A stretch of 64,000 nt of DNA from JAENVU01 sp963801105 (lineage in GTDB: Bacteria; Actinomycetota; Acidimicrobiia; IMCC26256; JAENVU01): positions 1,922,001 through 1,986,000 of the forward strand of contig CAWDDH010000003.1 of assembly GCA_963801105.1 (NCBI GenBank). The letters run 5' to 3'. This document shows, piece by piece, positions 1 to 8,504 of this stretch (position 1 is its first letter; each line of letters starts with the position of its first letter). The notes under the pieces were generated by a model. That model was given only the letters and a program-made list of their open reading frames with translations. It was not told where the DNA came from and did no database searches. The translations under genes were made by a program, and so were the position numbers.

Positions 1-2
1 GG

Positions 3-545
3 CGCGTCGCGACCTGGGGCTCGGCCTGGTACTACGTCGACCGGTGGCTCGGGCTCCCGGTCGCGGGGCCGACCGGTGCCGGCGTCGCGAACGCGATGGC
101 GATGCTGCTCCTCCTCGCCGGGATCGCGGCCCTGACCTGGTGGACCGCGAAGGGCCGGATCGCGCCGTTGCCGGCGACCGCGGTGGCCGTCGCCTGGTTC
201 GTGCTCAGCAACAAGGTGTACTCGCCGACCTACGACATCTGGCTGGTCGTCTTCTTCGTGCTCCTGCCTCTCTCCCGCCGCCTGTGGCTCGCGTTCTGCG
301 CGGTCGACCTCGCGGTGTACGTGGTCGTGTTCGGAATGTTCCACGGCCTCTGGGGCCACGACGTCGTGCACGCGATGCTGCCGTCGCTCGTGCTCGTGCG
401 CACCGGCGTCATCCTGGCACTGGTCTCGTCCGCGCTGGTCGGCTCCCGGCGACCTGCCCCCGTCGTCGCGCCGGTCATCAGGCTGGGGCGGCGCCCCCGC
501 GCGCTCTCGTCGCCCGCGCCGCTGCGCGGACCGACTCCGACGTGA
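3..545 (+). CDS. C-terminal part of a GT87/DUF2029-like membrane mannosyltransferase (5' end outside window)
   Basis: The reading frame is open from the first complete codon at base 3, so the start lies upstream of the window. About 180 residues remain, with several hydrophobic segments and the sequence NKVYSPTYDIWLVVFF. That resembles the conserved lumenal/last-loop motif (NKV-SPQY-LW) of polyprenol-phosphate-mannose-dependent integral-membrane glycosyltransferases of the GT87/DUF2029 group. Such enzymes add mannose to envelope glycans outside the membrane. The basic, proline-rich tail after the last helix is not conserved. The family call rests on the fragment only. Confidence 0.6.
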   Translation, partial: RVATWGSAWYYVDRWLGLPVAGPTGAGVANAMAMLLLLAGIAALTWWTAKGRIAPLPATAVAVAWFVLSNKVYSPTYDIWLVVFFVLLPLSRRLWLAFCAVDLAVYVVVFGMFHGLWGHDVVHAMLPSLVLVRTGVILALVSSALVGSRRPAPVVAPVIRLGRRPRALSSPAPLRGPTPT

Positions 546-603
546 GCGCGGGCCGCACCGGTGACCGTCCCGCGGCCGGCCGGAGCGGTCGCGCCCGGCC
601 GGG

Positions 604-885
604 ATGGTGATCGCCGTCATCGCCGGTTGGTGCGCAGGAGCGCTCGCGGCGCTCCCGGCGGTCGCGTGGTGGTCCCGGGACACCGCCCGGATTCCCCGGC
701 GCATCTGGTACTGGTCGGGCTACGACCGCCACCGCTGGCAGCGCGGCGTGATCACCGGCTGGCTGCTCGGCGGCATCGCCGCGATCGCGGTGATCGCGGC
801 CTGGGCGCGCAGCGAGGAGCGTCGCGCGCTGCTGGAGGAGACCGCCGAGCACCGCGCCCGTCACCCGCATCCTCACGCCTTCTGA
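604..885 (+). CDS. Small two-helix membrane protein, function unknown
   Basis: This 93-residue product has a hydrophobic N-terminal helix (about residues 1-22), a charged central loop rich in Arg and Trp (around RRIWYWSGYDRHRW) and a second helix (about 48-68). It ends in an acidic/His-rich tail. The G/C preference at third positions fits a real gene, but no strong ribosome binding site precedes the ATG. It sits 58 bp after the GT87-like gene on the same strand and may be co-transcribed with it. I do not recognise a family. Confidence 0.5.
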   Translation: MVIAVIAGWCAGALAALPAVAWWSRDTARIPRRIWYWSGYDRHRWQRGVITGWLLGGIAAIAVIAAWARSEERRALLEETAEHRARHPHPHAF

Positions 886-974
886 CCGCCCTCCGCGACG
901 TCGACGCGCGGAAGTTGCCGTGCGTTGACCGAGCGGCCACGAGCCGTTGACCGGCACGCGCGTACGGTGCGCGC

Positions 975-1499
975 ATGGAGACGGTGATGATCGTGGCCGA
1001 GGCGCGACGACACGAGCGGACGTTGGCGGCACGGCTCGGCCGGTGCATGAGCGTGTCGGTCGTGACCACGCTGCTGAGCCTCGTGAGCCTCGTCGTGCTG
1101 ACCACGGTCGTGGGTCTCGCGGCGATGCCGGCCAACGTCGTGACCACCGCGCTCGCGACGATCCCGTCGTATCACCTCAACCGGCGCTGGACCTGGGCCA
1201 AGCACGGCGCGAGCGATCCGTGGCGCGAGATGCTGCCGTTCTGGCTCCTGTCCTTCGCGGGTCTGGCGCTCTCGACGGTCACCGTCGGCATCGCGGCGCA
1301 CTGGGCCGCATCGGGCCACCTCGTCCAGCCCTGGCGGACGGCGGCGGTGCTGATCGGTCACCTCGGCGGCTTCGGGATCCTCTGGATCGCGCAGTTCCTC
1401 ATTCTGGACCGCGTGCTGTTCGCGCCGTCGGTCACGGCTGCAACGGGGCAGCCGGGACCGACGTGCGCGGTTGATCCCGCCGCCGGGTCCGCGGCCTGA
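975..1499 (+). CDS. GtrA-like flippase-associated membrane protein
   Basis: A 174-residue protein with four predicted transmembrane helices. Its spacing and the motif YHLNRRWTW after helix 2 match the GtrA family (PF04138), where N-R-x-(W/F)-(T/V)-(W/F) is the hallmark. GtrA-like proteins help move lipid-linked sugars, such as polyprenyl-phosphate-glucose, across the cytoplasmic membrane for cell-wall or O-antigen decoration. The position just downstream of a membrane mannosyltransferase fits a role in envelope glycan assembly. The Cys- and Pro-containing C-terminal tail is not typical. Confidence 0.75.
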   Translation: METVMIVAEARRHERTLAARLGRCMSVSVVTTLLSLVSLVVLTTVVGLAAMPANVVTTALATIPSYHLNRRWTWAKHGASDPWREMLPFWLLSFAGLALSTVTVGIAAHWAASGHLVQPWRTAAVLIGHLGGFGILWIAQFLILDRVLFAPSVTAATGQPGPTCAVDPAAGSAA

Positions 1500-1508
1500 G
1501 CCAGGGCC

Positions 1509-2526
1509 TCACCCACCCGGTCCCGACGAGGTGGCGGTCGCGCGGCGGAGCGTGGCGCGGCCGTCGGTGGCCCGGACCATCCGCACGATGGCGCCCGCCG
1601 CGGCCGGGTCGCCCCGGAGGTACCGGTCCCAGAACGCCGCAGTGGTCCGGGCGACGAGCGGGGCCATCGGGCCCGGGGGGACCTCGAACGGCGGCGAGTG
1701 ATGCGAACCGTGGAGGGTGATGAACCACTTCGGCGGCGCGAGCTCGGGGTAGGCCTCGACGCTGTTGTGGTACCCGCCGTCGGCGTCGCCCTGGATCAGC
1801 AGCACCGGCGCGCCGTTCTCCTCGTAGTGCTCGTCCGGGAACTGGCGGCGCACGGCCGCGAGCAACACCGCCGCCGTGACGCGGTCGTCCCGGCAGCAGC
1901 TGTTCGAGATCAGGCCGTAGACGGCCAGGCCCCCGAACGACATGCCGGCCGCGCCGATGTGGTTCGGATCGATCCGGCCGGCCAGTGGTCCGGTCCGGCC
2001 GGCGGCACGTGTCAGCAGGTCGGTGACGACCAGGCTCAGGTCGTGCGCCTGGTCGACGCTCGACGTGGGGAGCGCGCCGCCGCCGGCACCCTTCTCGGTG
2101 CGCGGCAGCTTCGGGGCGGCCACGACGTATCCCGCCCGCGCCCACGCGTCGAGGAGGAGACGCAGCGCGCTCGGGATCGCCGTCCACGCCGTGCGCGACG
2201 ACGACGAGCGGGAGCGCGCCGTGGGGACGTCGCGGCATCCGGACGTCGGTACGCAGCATCCGGCACGGGAGCGCACTGCCCGGAGTCGGTCCGGGGCTGG
2301 TCCGCTCCCGGTCCACGATCGTCACGACGAGATGGCCGAGATCCGCGGCCGCCGGTTCCGAGGTCGGTCGCGACACCGTGGGTGTCGCCGTGCAGCCGGT
2401 CGTCGTCGCGCGGGGAGCCGGCGTCGACGACGTGCCGCACGCGGCCGTCAGCAGGGCGAGCACGGTGACGAGGACCGCGACCGTCGCGGGGGAGCGCCGG
2501 CGACCGGATCCGGAACGGAGGGCCAT
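1509..2526 (-). CDS. Secreted lipoprotein alpha/beta hydrolase (dienelactone/PAF-acetylhydrolase-like), interrupted by a +1 frameshift
   Basis: Read from ATG 2526, the protein begins with a lipoprotein signal peptide ending in the lipobox LLTAAC. It reaches the oxyanion-region motif VVVAHGVDGDP and then loses frame. From about 2174 the homology continues in another frame with LLLDAWARAGYVVAAP, the nucleophile elbow GMSFGG, the acid region LIQGDADGGY and the catalytic-His region HGSHHSPPF. One extra C on the coding strand near 2173-2175 explains the break. After correction it is about 338 residues, a normal length for these esterases. Substrate unknown. It could be a true pseudogene, but everything else is intact, so a consensus error is more likely. 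Confidence 0.75.
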
Positions 2527-2597
2527 CGGACCATCTTCGTCGGACCCGCGGCGCGGAACACCGCGGGCGGGCGGTGTCGGCGTCGACCCGACGTCGG

Positions 2598-3660
2598 TCA
2601 GCTGACCGGGCGGCGCCGGAGGGCGACGAGCGAGACCCCGCCGGCCAGCGCGGGCAGGAAGGTCCCGACCGCACGGTAGAGCAACGCCGCCGAGAGCGCG
2701 GCTGGCGAAGGGCACGCCGTACCACGCGAGCAGTGCCGGCATCGCCGCCTCGACGGCACCCAGGCCACCGGGCAGCAGCGGGATCGACGCCGCGGCGGCC
2801 CCGGCCCCCACCGTGAGCAGCGCGAGGTCGAACCCCACGTGGACGCCGACCGCGGTGAGCAGGGCCCAGAACGCAGCCGCGTCCGCGAGGAGCGCCAGGA
2901 CGGACAGCACGGCGAGCCGGATGCGCTGCCGCGGCGGTCCTACGACGTCCATCGCGGCGCCGTGCAGCCGGCGGCCGGTCGCGCGGCGATCCTCGACCGA
3001 CGGCCGGGGCCGCCAGAACCGCAGCGCGCCCGCGACCACTGCGAGGCGCTCGGCGAAGCGCGGGTGCGCGGCGGCGGTCGCGGTGAGCACGAGGACCCCG
3101 ATGACGACCACCGCGGCGAGGAGGGGCCAACGCGCGTCGGTCGGGAAGTCGCGGGTGGCGACGATGACCAGCAGGTTGACGGCGTGCACGAGGTAGAACA
3201 CCCGCGTGCTGAACCACTGCTCGAAGAGGATCGTCAGCGTACGGCGCTGCGGTGCCTGCCCGCGGGCGCCGAGCTCGCGGTACTGGTACGCGATGCCCTC
3301 GGCCGGCGCGGCCGGCGTCAACAGGCCGAGCCCGTGCGCGACGAGCGTGATGCCGAGTGCGGCGGGGCCGGTCAGGGCCGCGTCCGCGCCCGCGAGGCGC
3401 CGGAAGCGTCGCGCCGACAGGAGATAGGCGAGGGCCTCACCCGCGACCGCGACCCCGACCCATCTCGGGTCGGTGTCGCGCAGCGCTGCGGCGGCTTCTC
3501 GCATCCCGCCGGCGGCGGTCACCGCGGCCCAGAGCGCGAGCGTGGCGACCACGGACCCGAGCCCGAAGCGCAGGATCTGGCGGCGCCGCGTCCGTCCACC
3601 GTGCCCGGCCGCCGGACCGTCACGGTCGGGACCCGGCGCCTGGCCCGGTGGCTCGGTCAC
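2598..3660 (-). CDS. UPF0104/lysylphosphatidylglycerol synthase-like flippase-domain membrane protein, with a +1 frameshift near its end
   Basis: The gene starts at GTG 3660. It encodes a polytopic protein with the family features of UPF0104/LPG-synthase transmembrane domains: an early GLLTPAAPAEG loop (the usual G-x-x-(T/S)-P-x-x-x-G motif) and the late loop SIPLLPGGLGAVEAAM. Near base 2700 the frame is lost after VPFAS. The adjacent frame supplies a normal last helix and ends with RRRPVS at TGA 2598-2600. One extra C on the coding strand explains this. The corrected length is about 353 residues. Such proteins are thought to move or anchor polyprenyl- or glycero-lipids. It is 16 bp downstream of the MMPL gene on the same strand. 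Confidence 0.75.
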
Positions 3661-3676
3661 GGGTGGGGGACGGGGG

Positions 3677-5851
3677 TCAGTGGCTGAACTTCACGACGGG
3701 CAGGACACGACCCAGCCAGCGGGGGAGGTACCAGTTGCGCTCGCCGAGCAGTGCCATCGTCGCGGGCACGAGGAGCACCCGGACGACGGTGGCGTCGAGG
3801 AGCACCGCGATCGCGAGCGTCAGTCCCAGCTCGGTCGGTGGGATCGGACCGGTCACCCCGAAGGCGATGAACACCACGATCATGATGAGCGCGGCGTTGG
3901 TGATCGGCCGTCCGGTCCGCGCGATCCCCTCCTTGATCGCGCGGTGGGTGTCGCCCGTGGCCTCGTAGCGCTCCCGGATCGCCGCGAGCAGGAACAGCTG
4001 ATAGTCCATCGACAACCCGAACAGCAGGGCGAAGAAGAACAGCGGTGCCCACGCATCCACGAAGCCCTGGTGCTCGATGCCGAGGAGCGACGTGCCGACC
4101 CCGTGCTGGAACACGAGCGTCGCGAAGCCGAAGGCGGCTCCGACGGTCACGAGGTTCATCACGATGGAGAACACCGCGACCGCGAGGCTGCGGAACACGA
4201 GGAGCAGGAGGAAGAAGGCCATCAGGAGGATGATCCCGATCGCGATCGGCGCACGACCCACCAGGACCGACGTGAGGTCGGCGTTCTGCGCGGCCGGGCC
4301 ACCGACCCGCGCCGACGGCACTGCCGTCTGGAGGCGGTCACGGAGCCGGTGGACCAGGTCGGCGGTCTTGGTGTCGTCGACCGGAGTGGAGCCCGTCACG
4401 CGCACCACCGTACGACCCGTGGCCGCCGCGGGCTCGGCGACGACCCGGGCGTCGACGACGGCCGGGTCGGACCGGGCGATTCGCACGACCCGGGGCGCGT
4501 CGGTGGCGGCCACGGTGATGAAGGCGGGCGCGGCCGCGCCCGGCCCGAATCCGCGCACGAGCATCTCGTAGCCGTCACGGCTGGTGCGACCCTGGTCCAC
4601 GACGCGCGCGCCGGGCATCCCGAGGTGCATGCCGGTCGCGGGCAGGATCAGGGCGCCGAGCAGCACGAGTCCGATGGCGAGCACCGTCCCGGGCCTCCGG
4701 AGCGCCACGCCGGTCCAACGGGCCCAGCGGCTCTCGGCGACGATGTCGGGGTCCTGCTTGCCGCGGGTGACGAGCACGCGGTCACCGAGCGCGACGAGCA
4801 CTGCGGGGAGCAGCGTGAGCGACGCCAGCGCGACGGCGACGACCGACAGGATCATGCCCAGCGCCATCGAACGGAACACCATGACCGGAACGACGAACAC
4901 CGCGCTCAGCGCGAGCACCACGGTCAGGGCGGAGAGAAAGACCGCCTTGCCCGCGGTCGAGAGCGTGTTCTCGATCGCGTCGATCGGATCCTTGCCCTCG
5001 ATCCGCTCCTCCCGGTAGCGGCTGACGATGAAGAGGCTGTAGTCGATGCCCACCGCGAGGCCGATCATCATCGAGAAGTTCATCGACCACACCGACAGCG
5101 GCGTGACCAGCGAGAGCAGGTGCAATGCCGCGAAGCCGACCGCGATGCCCGCCAGCGCGAGCAGGAGGGGGAGGCCGGCGGCGATGAGGGAGCCGAACGC
5201 GAGGAACAGGAGGATCAGCGTGGGGAGGCCGCTGACGAGCTCGGCCTTGTGGAGCGCCTCCGCGTTCACCTGGTTGAAGTCGCTCCACACCGGCCACTCT
5301 CCTGTGACCTCGGCGTGGGCACCGGCGGGCACCGCGAGCGTGCCGACGTAGTCGCCCAGCGCGCCGGCCGCCTCCGGGCGGGACGCGTCGTTGGTGACGG
5401 CGACCTGGACCGGGACGATCGCGGTGCGACCGTCCCGGGCGATCAGACCTGCGGTGGGAGGGAGGGTCAAGGGATTGGCGACCGAGGTCGCACCCGGTGC
5501 CTTCGAGAGCTCGCCGACGAGCGCACGCAGGCCCGAGGGATCGGACGCAATCGTGGTCCGCTGCGCGTACACGACGACGGGGTTCTCCGCGCCGAGCGCG
5601 GGGAAGTCGCGCCGCAGCTCGTCGCGCACGGTCTGTGCGGTCGATCCCTGCGCTTCCCATCCGGCGCCCGACAGCGCACCGGAGAGCGTCAGCGCGAGCG
5701 GTGCGGCCGCGAACGCGACGACCAGCCACGCGACGATCACGATCCGGCGCCGGCGCGCCATGAGCGCACCCAGGCGGGAGAAGAGGGCACGCGGGTCGGG
5801 CGGTGCGGAGGGCTGGTGCTCCGTGGTGCGGCTCGGCGTGGCGACAGACAT
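3677..5851 (-). CDS. MMPL/RND-family transporter
   Basis: A 724-residue transporter with two homologous halves, each with one N-terminal helix, a large extracytoplasmic loop and a five-helix bundle. The family signatures are MIGLAVGIDYSLFIVSRYREE in half one and LLFGLSMDYQLFLLAAIRERYE in half two; the paired D-Y residues lie on the proton path of MmpL proteins. The start at ATG 5851 is preceded by AGGAGAA; an in-frame upstream codon at 5881 lies inside an operator and was rejected. MMPL proteins export lipids or small hydrophobic compounds with proton motive force. A perfect TACCCC-AT-GGGGTA palindrome 23 bp upstream of the start implies control by the CsoR/CstR-like repressor at 6769. The cargo is unknown. 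Confidence 0.9.
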   Translation of the reverse strand: MSVATPSRTTEHQPSAPPDPRALFSRLGALMARRRRIVIVAWLVVAFAAAPLALTLSGALSGAGWEAQGSTAQTVRDELRRDFPALGAENPVVVYAQRTTIASDPSGLRALVGELSKAPGATSVANPLTLPPTAGLIARDGRTAIVPVQVAVTNDASRPEAAGALGDYVGTLAVPAGAHAEVTGEWPVWSDFNQVNAEALHKAELVSGLPTLILLFLAFGSLIAAGLPLLLALAGIAVGFAALHLLSLVTPLSVWSMNFSMMIGLAVGIDYSLFIVSRYREERIEGKDPIDAIENTLSTAGKAVFLSALTVVLALSAVFVVPVMVFRSMALGMILSVVAVALASLTLLPAVLVALGDRVLVTRGKQDPDIVAESRWARWTGVALRRPGTVLAIGLVLLGALILPATGMHLGMPGARVVDQGRTSRDGYEMLVRGFGPGAAAPAFITVAATDAPRVVRIARSDPAVVDARVVAEPAAATGRTVVRVTGSTPVDDTKTADLVHRLRDRLQTAVPSARVGGPAAQNADLTSVLVGRAPIAIGIILLMAFFLLLLVFRSLAVAVFSIVMNLVTVGAAFGFATLVFQHGVGTSLLGIEHQGFVDAWAPLFFFALLFGLSMDYQLFLLAAIRERYEATGDTHRAIKEGIARTGRPITNAALIMIVVFIAFGVTGPIPPTELGLTLAIAVLLDATVVRVLLVPATMALLGERNWYLPRWLGRVLPVVKFSH

Positions 5852-5873
5852 CGTCCGTTCTCCTGGTAGGGGA

Positions 5874-5910
5874 TACCCCATGGGGTAGACGTGAGTATAC
5901 CCATGGGGAT
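5874..5910. promoter_or_regulatory. Two CsoR/CstR-type operators upstream of the MMPL gene
   Basis: Bases 5874-5887 read TACCCCATGGGGTA, a perfect 14-bp palindrome. A second, imperfect copy, ATACCCATGGGGAT, lies at 5897-5910. The same TACCCC-N2-GGGGTA design recurs in the TauE/cstR intergenic region. G/C-tract inverted repeats flanked by TA are typical binding sites of CsoR/CstR/RcnR-family repressors. The position, 23-59 bp upstream of the MMPL start, suits repression. The link to the local repressor is inference. Confidence 0.7.
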
Positions 5911-5952
5911 GGGGTCATCCAGGTCCAAGCCCCGGCCGGAACGTCGCGCCCG

Positions 5953-6702
5953 TCAGCCCAACTGGCGGGCGAGGAACCAGACCGCGAAGACCACGAGCAT
6001 GGTGCCGAAGGCGGCCCGGGCGCGTGTCGGCGACAGATGCTGGGAGATGCGGGCCCCGACCGCGGCCGCCGGGATCAGGCCGGCCGCGAAGGCGCCGGCG
6101 ACCACCCAGTCGATGTGCCCGAGGGCCCAGTGCACCGCGAGCGTCGGGATGGTGAGGATGCCGACGACGACCATCGAGGTCCCCGCGGCCTCGATCGCGG
6201 TCAGGCCGAGCACGAGCACGAACACGGGCACGAGGAGGAATCCGCCGCCGTTGGCGAGCAGGCCGGTGAGCAGTCCGACGCCGAAGGCTGACCCGACGAC
6301 CACGCCGGTGCGGCCGCGCCGGGTGTCGGCGCGCGTCGCGGCGCCGGGCCGGTCGCGCATCAGCAGCCGGCCGCCGATGACGAGCAGCATGAGGCCGGAG
6401 AGCACCAGGAGGCTGGCGCCACCGACGGCCTGGGACACCAGCGCACCGATCAGGGTGCCGGGGACGCCTCCGACGACCGCGAGCCCCGCGACGCGCCGGT
6501 CGAGGTTGCCGGCGCGCAGGTAGCGGCGGGCGCCGGTGAACGCGGCGGGCAGCATCGCGGGGAGTGGCGAGGCCACGGCCATCAGCGGCGGGACGCCGAA
6601 CAGGGCGAGGACGGGCGTCGCGAAGGCCGAGCCGCCCGCGCCGAACATCCCGAACACGATGCCGACCCCGAGTCCGGCGATGAGCGGTTCGACGATGTTC
6701 AC
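5953..6702 (-). CDS. TauE/SafE-family sulfite/sulfonate exporter-like permease
   Basis: A 249-residue membrane protein with about eight helices. It has the two TauE/SafE repeats: GIVFGMFGAGGSAFATPVL near the N-terminus and GLLTGLLANGGGFLLVPVFV in the middle, with the paired glycine-rich G-x-G-G-(G/S) loops of PF01925. The start is taken as GTG 6702, because longer frames run through the operators into the divergent regulator. In cst-type loci the TauE-like protein is thought to export sulfite or related sulfur oxyanions produced by persulfide oxidation. It is divergent from the CstR-like gene and shares its operators. Confidence 0.85.
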   Translation of the reverse strand: MNIVEPLIAGLGVGIVFGMFGAGGSAFATPVLALFGVPPLMAVASPLPAMLPAAFTGARRYLRAGNLDRRVAGLAVVGGVPGTLIGALVSQAVGGASLLVLSGLMLLVIGGRLLMRDRPGAATRADTRRGRTGVVVGSAFGVGLLTGLLANGGGFLLVPVFVLVLGLTAIEAAGTSMVVVGILTIPTLAVHWALGHIDWVVAGAFAAGLIPAAAVGARISQHLSPTRARAAFGTMLVVFAVWFLARQLG

Positions 6703-6716
6703 GATGGGACAGCCTA

Positions 6717-6751
6717 TACCCCCCGGGGTAGCTTGTATACCCCGGTGGGTA
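6717..6751. promoter_or_regulatory. Paired CsoR/CstR-type operators between tauE-like and cstR-like genes
   Basis: Bases 6717-6730 read TACCCCCCGGGGTA and 6738-6751 read TACCCCGGTGGGTA. These are two copies, 21 bp apart centre to centre, of the motif found upstream of the MMPL gene. They lie between the divergent starts at 6702 and 6769, so a bound repressor could close both promoters. The 21-bp phasing puts the two sites on the same face of the helix. Confidence 0.75.
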
Positions 6752-6768
6752 CTGGTACGATTGCCGGC

Positions 6769-7068
6769 ATGACGACGAAGCGCGCGGCGGAGCCGGGGTT
6801 CGAGCTGGACGAGGAGCACGTTGCCGACCTGCAGCGTCGTCTCCGCAAGATCGAGGGTCAGGTGCGCGGCCTGCACCAGATGCTCGGGGACAATCGGGAT
6901 TGCCGGGAGATCGTCACCCAGATCGCGGCGGCCAACAAGGCGCTCGAGCAGGTGGGCTTCCTCCTGGTGTCCGCCGGCCTGACGTGGTGCCTCGAGGACC
7001 CGGAGCGGTCCGCGGCCGTGGGCTATGACGTCACCGACGTGCAGAAGATGTTTCTCAAGCTCGCCTGA
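6769..7068 (+). CDS. cstR: CsoR-family repressor of the persulfide-sensing CstR type
   Basis: A 99-residue all-helical regulator with the CsoR-family core RRLRKIEGQVRGLHQML. Cysteines fall at residues 45 (in NRDCREIV) and 74 (in GLTWCLED), the positions of the two sensor thiols in CsoR. The copper-ligand histidine four residues before the second Cys is Gly70 here. Cys/no-His/Cys is the pattern of CstR, which senses per- and polysulfides by crosslinking its two thiols, and not that of copper sensors. ATG 6769 was chosen over an in-frame TTG at 6733, because the region between holds an operator. It is followed 22 bp later by the persulfide dioxygenase gene, as in cst operons. Confidence 0.85.
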   Translation: MTTKRAAEPGFELDEEHVADLQRRLRKIEGQVRGLHQMLGDNRDCREIVTQIAAANKALEQVGFLLVSAGLTWCLEDPERSAAVGYDVTDVQKMFLKLA

Positions 7069-7090
7069 ACCGTCCGAACCGAGGTGTCTC

Positions 7091-8464
7091 ATGATCTTCC
7101 AGCAGTACGAGCTCGGCTGCCTCTCGCTCTTCAGCTACCTGATCGGCGACGAGACGACCGGCCGCGCGGTCGTCGTGGACCCCCAGCGTGACGTCGCGCA
7201 GTACCTCGCCGACGCCGAGCGGCTCGGCCTCCGCATCGAGCGTGTCCTCGAGACCCACTTCCACGCCGACTTCCTGTCCGGCCACCTCGAGCTCGCGGCC
7301 GCGACGGGTGCAGTCATCTCGTTCGGCGCGCCGGCCGAGGCCGACTTCCCGATCGAGGTCGTCGACCACGGTGAGCGCCTCCTGCTCGGGGACGTGGTCC
7401 TCGAGATCCGCCTGACGCCCGGCCACACACCCGAGTCGATGTCGATCGTGGTGTGGGAGCACGCGGACGACACCGAGCCCTGGGGCGTGCTCACCGGCGA
7501 CGCCCTGTTCATCGGCGACGTCGGGCGCCCCGACCTGCTGACGTCGGTCGGCTGGACCGCCGACGACCTCGCCCGGGTGCTGTACCACTCGGTGCACGAG
7601 CAGCTGCTCACGCTGCCCGACTCGACGCGCGTGTTCCCGGCGCACGGCGCCGGCTCGGCGTGCGGCAAGAACCTCGCAGCGGCGAGCGAGTCCACGATCG
7701 GGGAGCAGCGGCGCACGAACTACGCCCTGGCGCCCATGAGCGAGGATGCGTTCGTCGACGCGGTCACCCAGGGCCAGTCCGTCGCCCCGCTCTACTTCGC
7801 CTTCGCGGCCGACTCGAACCGGCGCGAGCGCGAGCTGCTCGACGACGGCGAGACCCAGTTGCTCACGGTCGAGGCGGCCCTGGCCGAGCACGCGGACGGG
7901 GCGGTCGTCGTCGACGCCCGGCCGTTCGACCTCTTCGCATCGGGACATCTCCGCGGTTCGGTCAACGTCGGGCTCGACGGGCGCTTCGCGGAGTACGCGG
8001 GCGACGTGCTGCGACCCGGGCAGTCCGTGGTCCTCGTCGCCGAGCCGGGGCGCGAGGACGAGGCCCGGATCCGCCTGGCCCGGATCGGCTTCGACCACGT
8101 GATCGGGGCGATCGCCGACATCGACGGCGTGCTCGTCGCCCGCCCGGAGCTGGCCGAGCGCGCGCCGCGGATCACCGCGTCCGAGCTCGACGAGTGGCGC
8201 GCGGCCGACTCGAGCCTCCAGGTCCTGGACGTGCGGAACCCGACCGAGTGCGAAGGCGGCGCGGTGGAGGGGTCCCTCAACCTCCCCCTGGCGAACCTGC
8301 TCGATCGTCTGGACGAGCTGGACCCGTCGCGTCCGACCGTCGTCTACTGCGCGGGTGGGTACCGGTCCGCGACGGCGTCGTCGCTGCTGCGCGCCCACGG
8401 GTTCACGATCGTGGCGGACGTCTACGGCGGCTACGGCGCGACGTGCACCAGCTCGGCCGCGTGA
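7091..8464 (+). CDS. Persulfide dioxygenase-rhodanese fusion (CstB-like): MBL fold plus two rhodanese domains
   Basis: A 457-residue protein with an N-terminal metallo-beta-lactamase domain of the ETHE1/persulfide dioxygenase type (residues about 1-230; metal motif THFHADF, then TPGHTPES, LTGDALFIGDVGRPD and FPAHGAGS). Two rhodanese modules follow. The first (about 260-350) lacks the active-site cysteine, since its loop reads VVLVAEPG. The second (about 365-455) keeps it in VVYCAGGYRSA. This inactive-plus-active arrangement matches CstB, which oxidises low-molecular-weight persulfides to thiosulfate/sulfite. It is 22 bp downstream of the CstR-like gene and almost certainly in its regulon. Confidence 0.9.
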   Translation: MIFQQYELGCLSLFSYLIGDETTGRAVVVDPQRDVAQYLADAERLGLRIERVLETHFHADFLSGHLELAAATGAVISFGAPAEADFPIEVVDHGERLLLGDVVLEIRLTPGHTPESMSIVVWEHADDTEPWGVLTGDALFIGDVGRPDLLTSVGWTADDLARVLYHSVHEQLLTLPDSTRVFPAHGAGSACGKNLAAASESTIGEQRRTNYALAPMSEDAFVDAVTQGQSVAPLYFAFAADSNRRERELLDDGETQLLTVEAALAEHADGAVVVDARPFDLFASGHLRGSVNVGLDGRFAEYAGDVLRPGQSVVLVAEPGREDEARIRLARIGFDHVIGAIADIDGVLVARPELAERAPRITASELDEWRAADSSLQVLDVRNPTECEGGAVEGSLNLPLANLLDRLDELDPSRPTVVYCAGGYRSATASSLLRAHGFTIVADVYGGYGATCTSSAA

Positions 8465-8504
8465 CCGGACGCACGATCGGGTCACGACGGGCGGGCGGGT
8501 GCTG

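Noticed and set aside
5852..5881. Longer N-terminus for the MMPL protein
   Set aside because: It would be read from inside the operator palindrome, while ATG 5851 has AGGAGAA at proper spacing.
6733..6768. Upstream TTG start giving a 12-residue extension of the CstR-like protein
   Set aside because: The extension overlaps the operator at 6738-6751 and has no family match; ATG 6769 gives the normal CsoR length.
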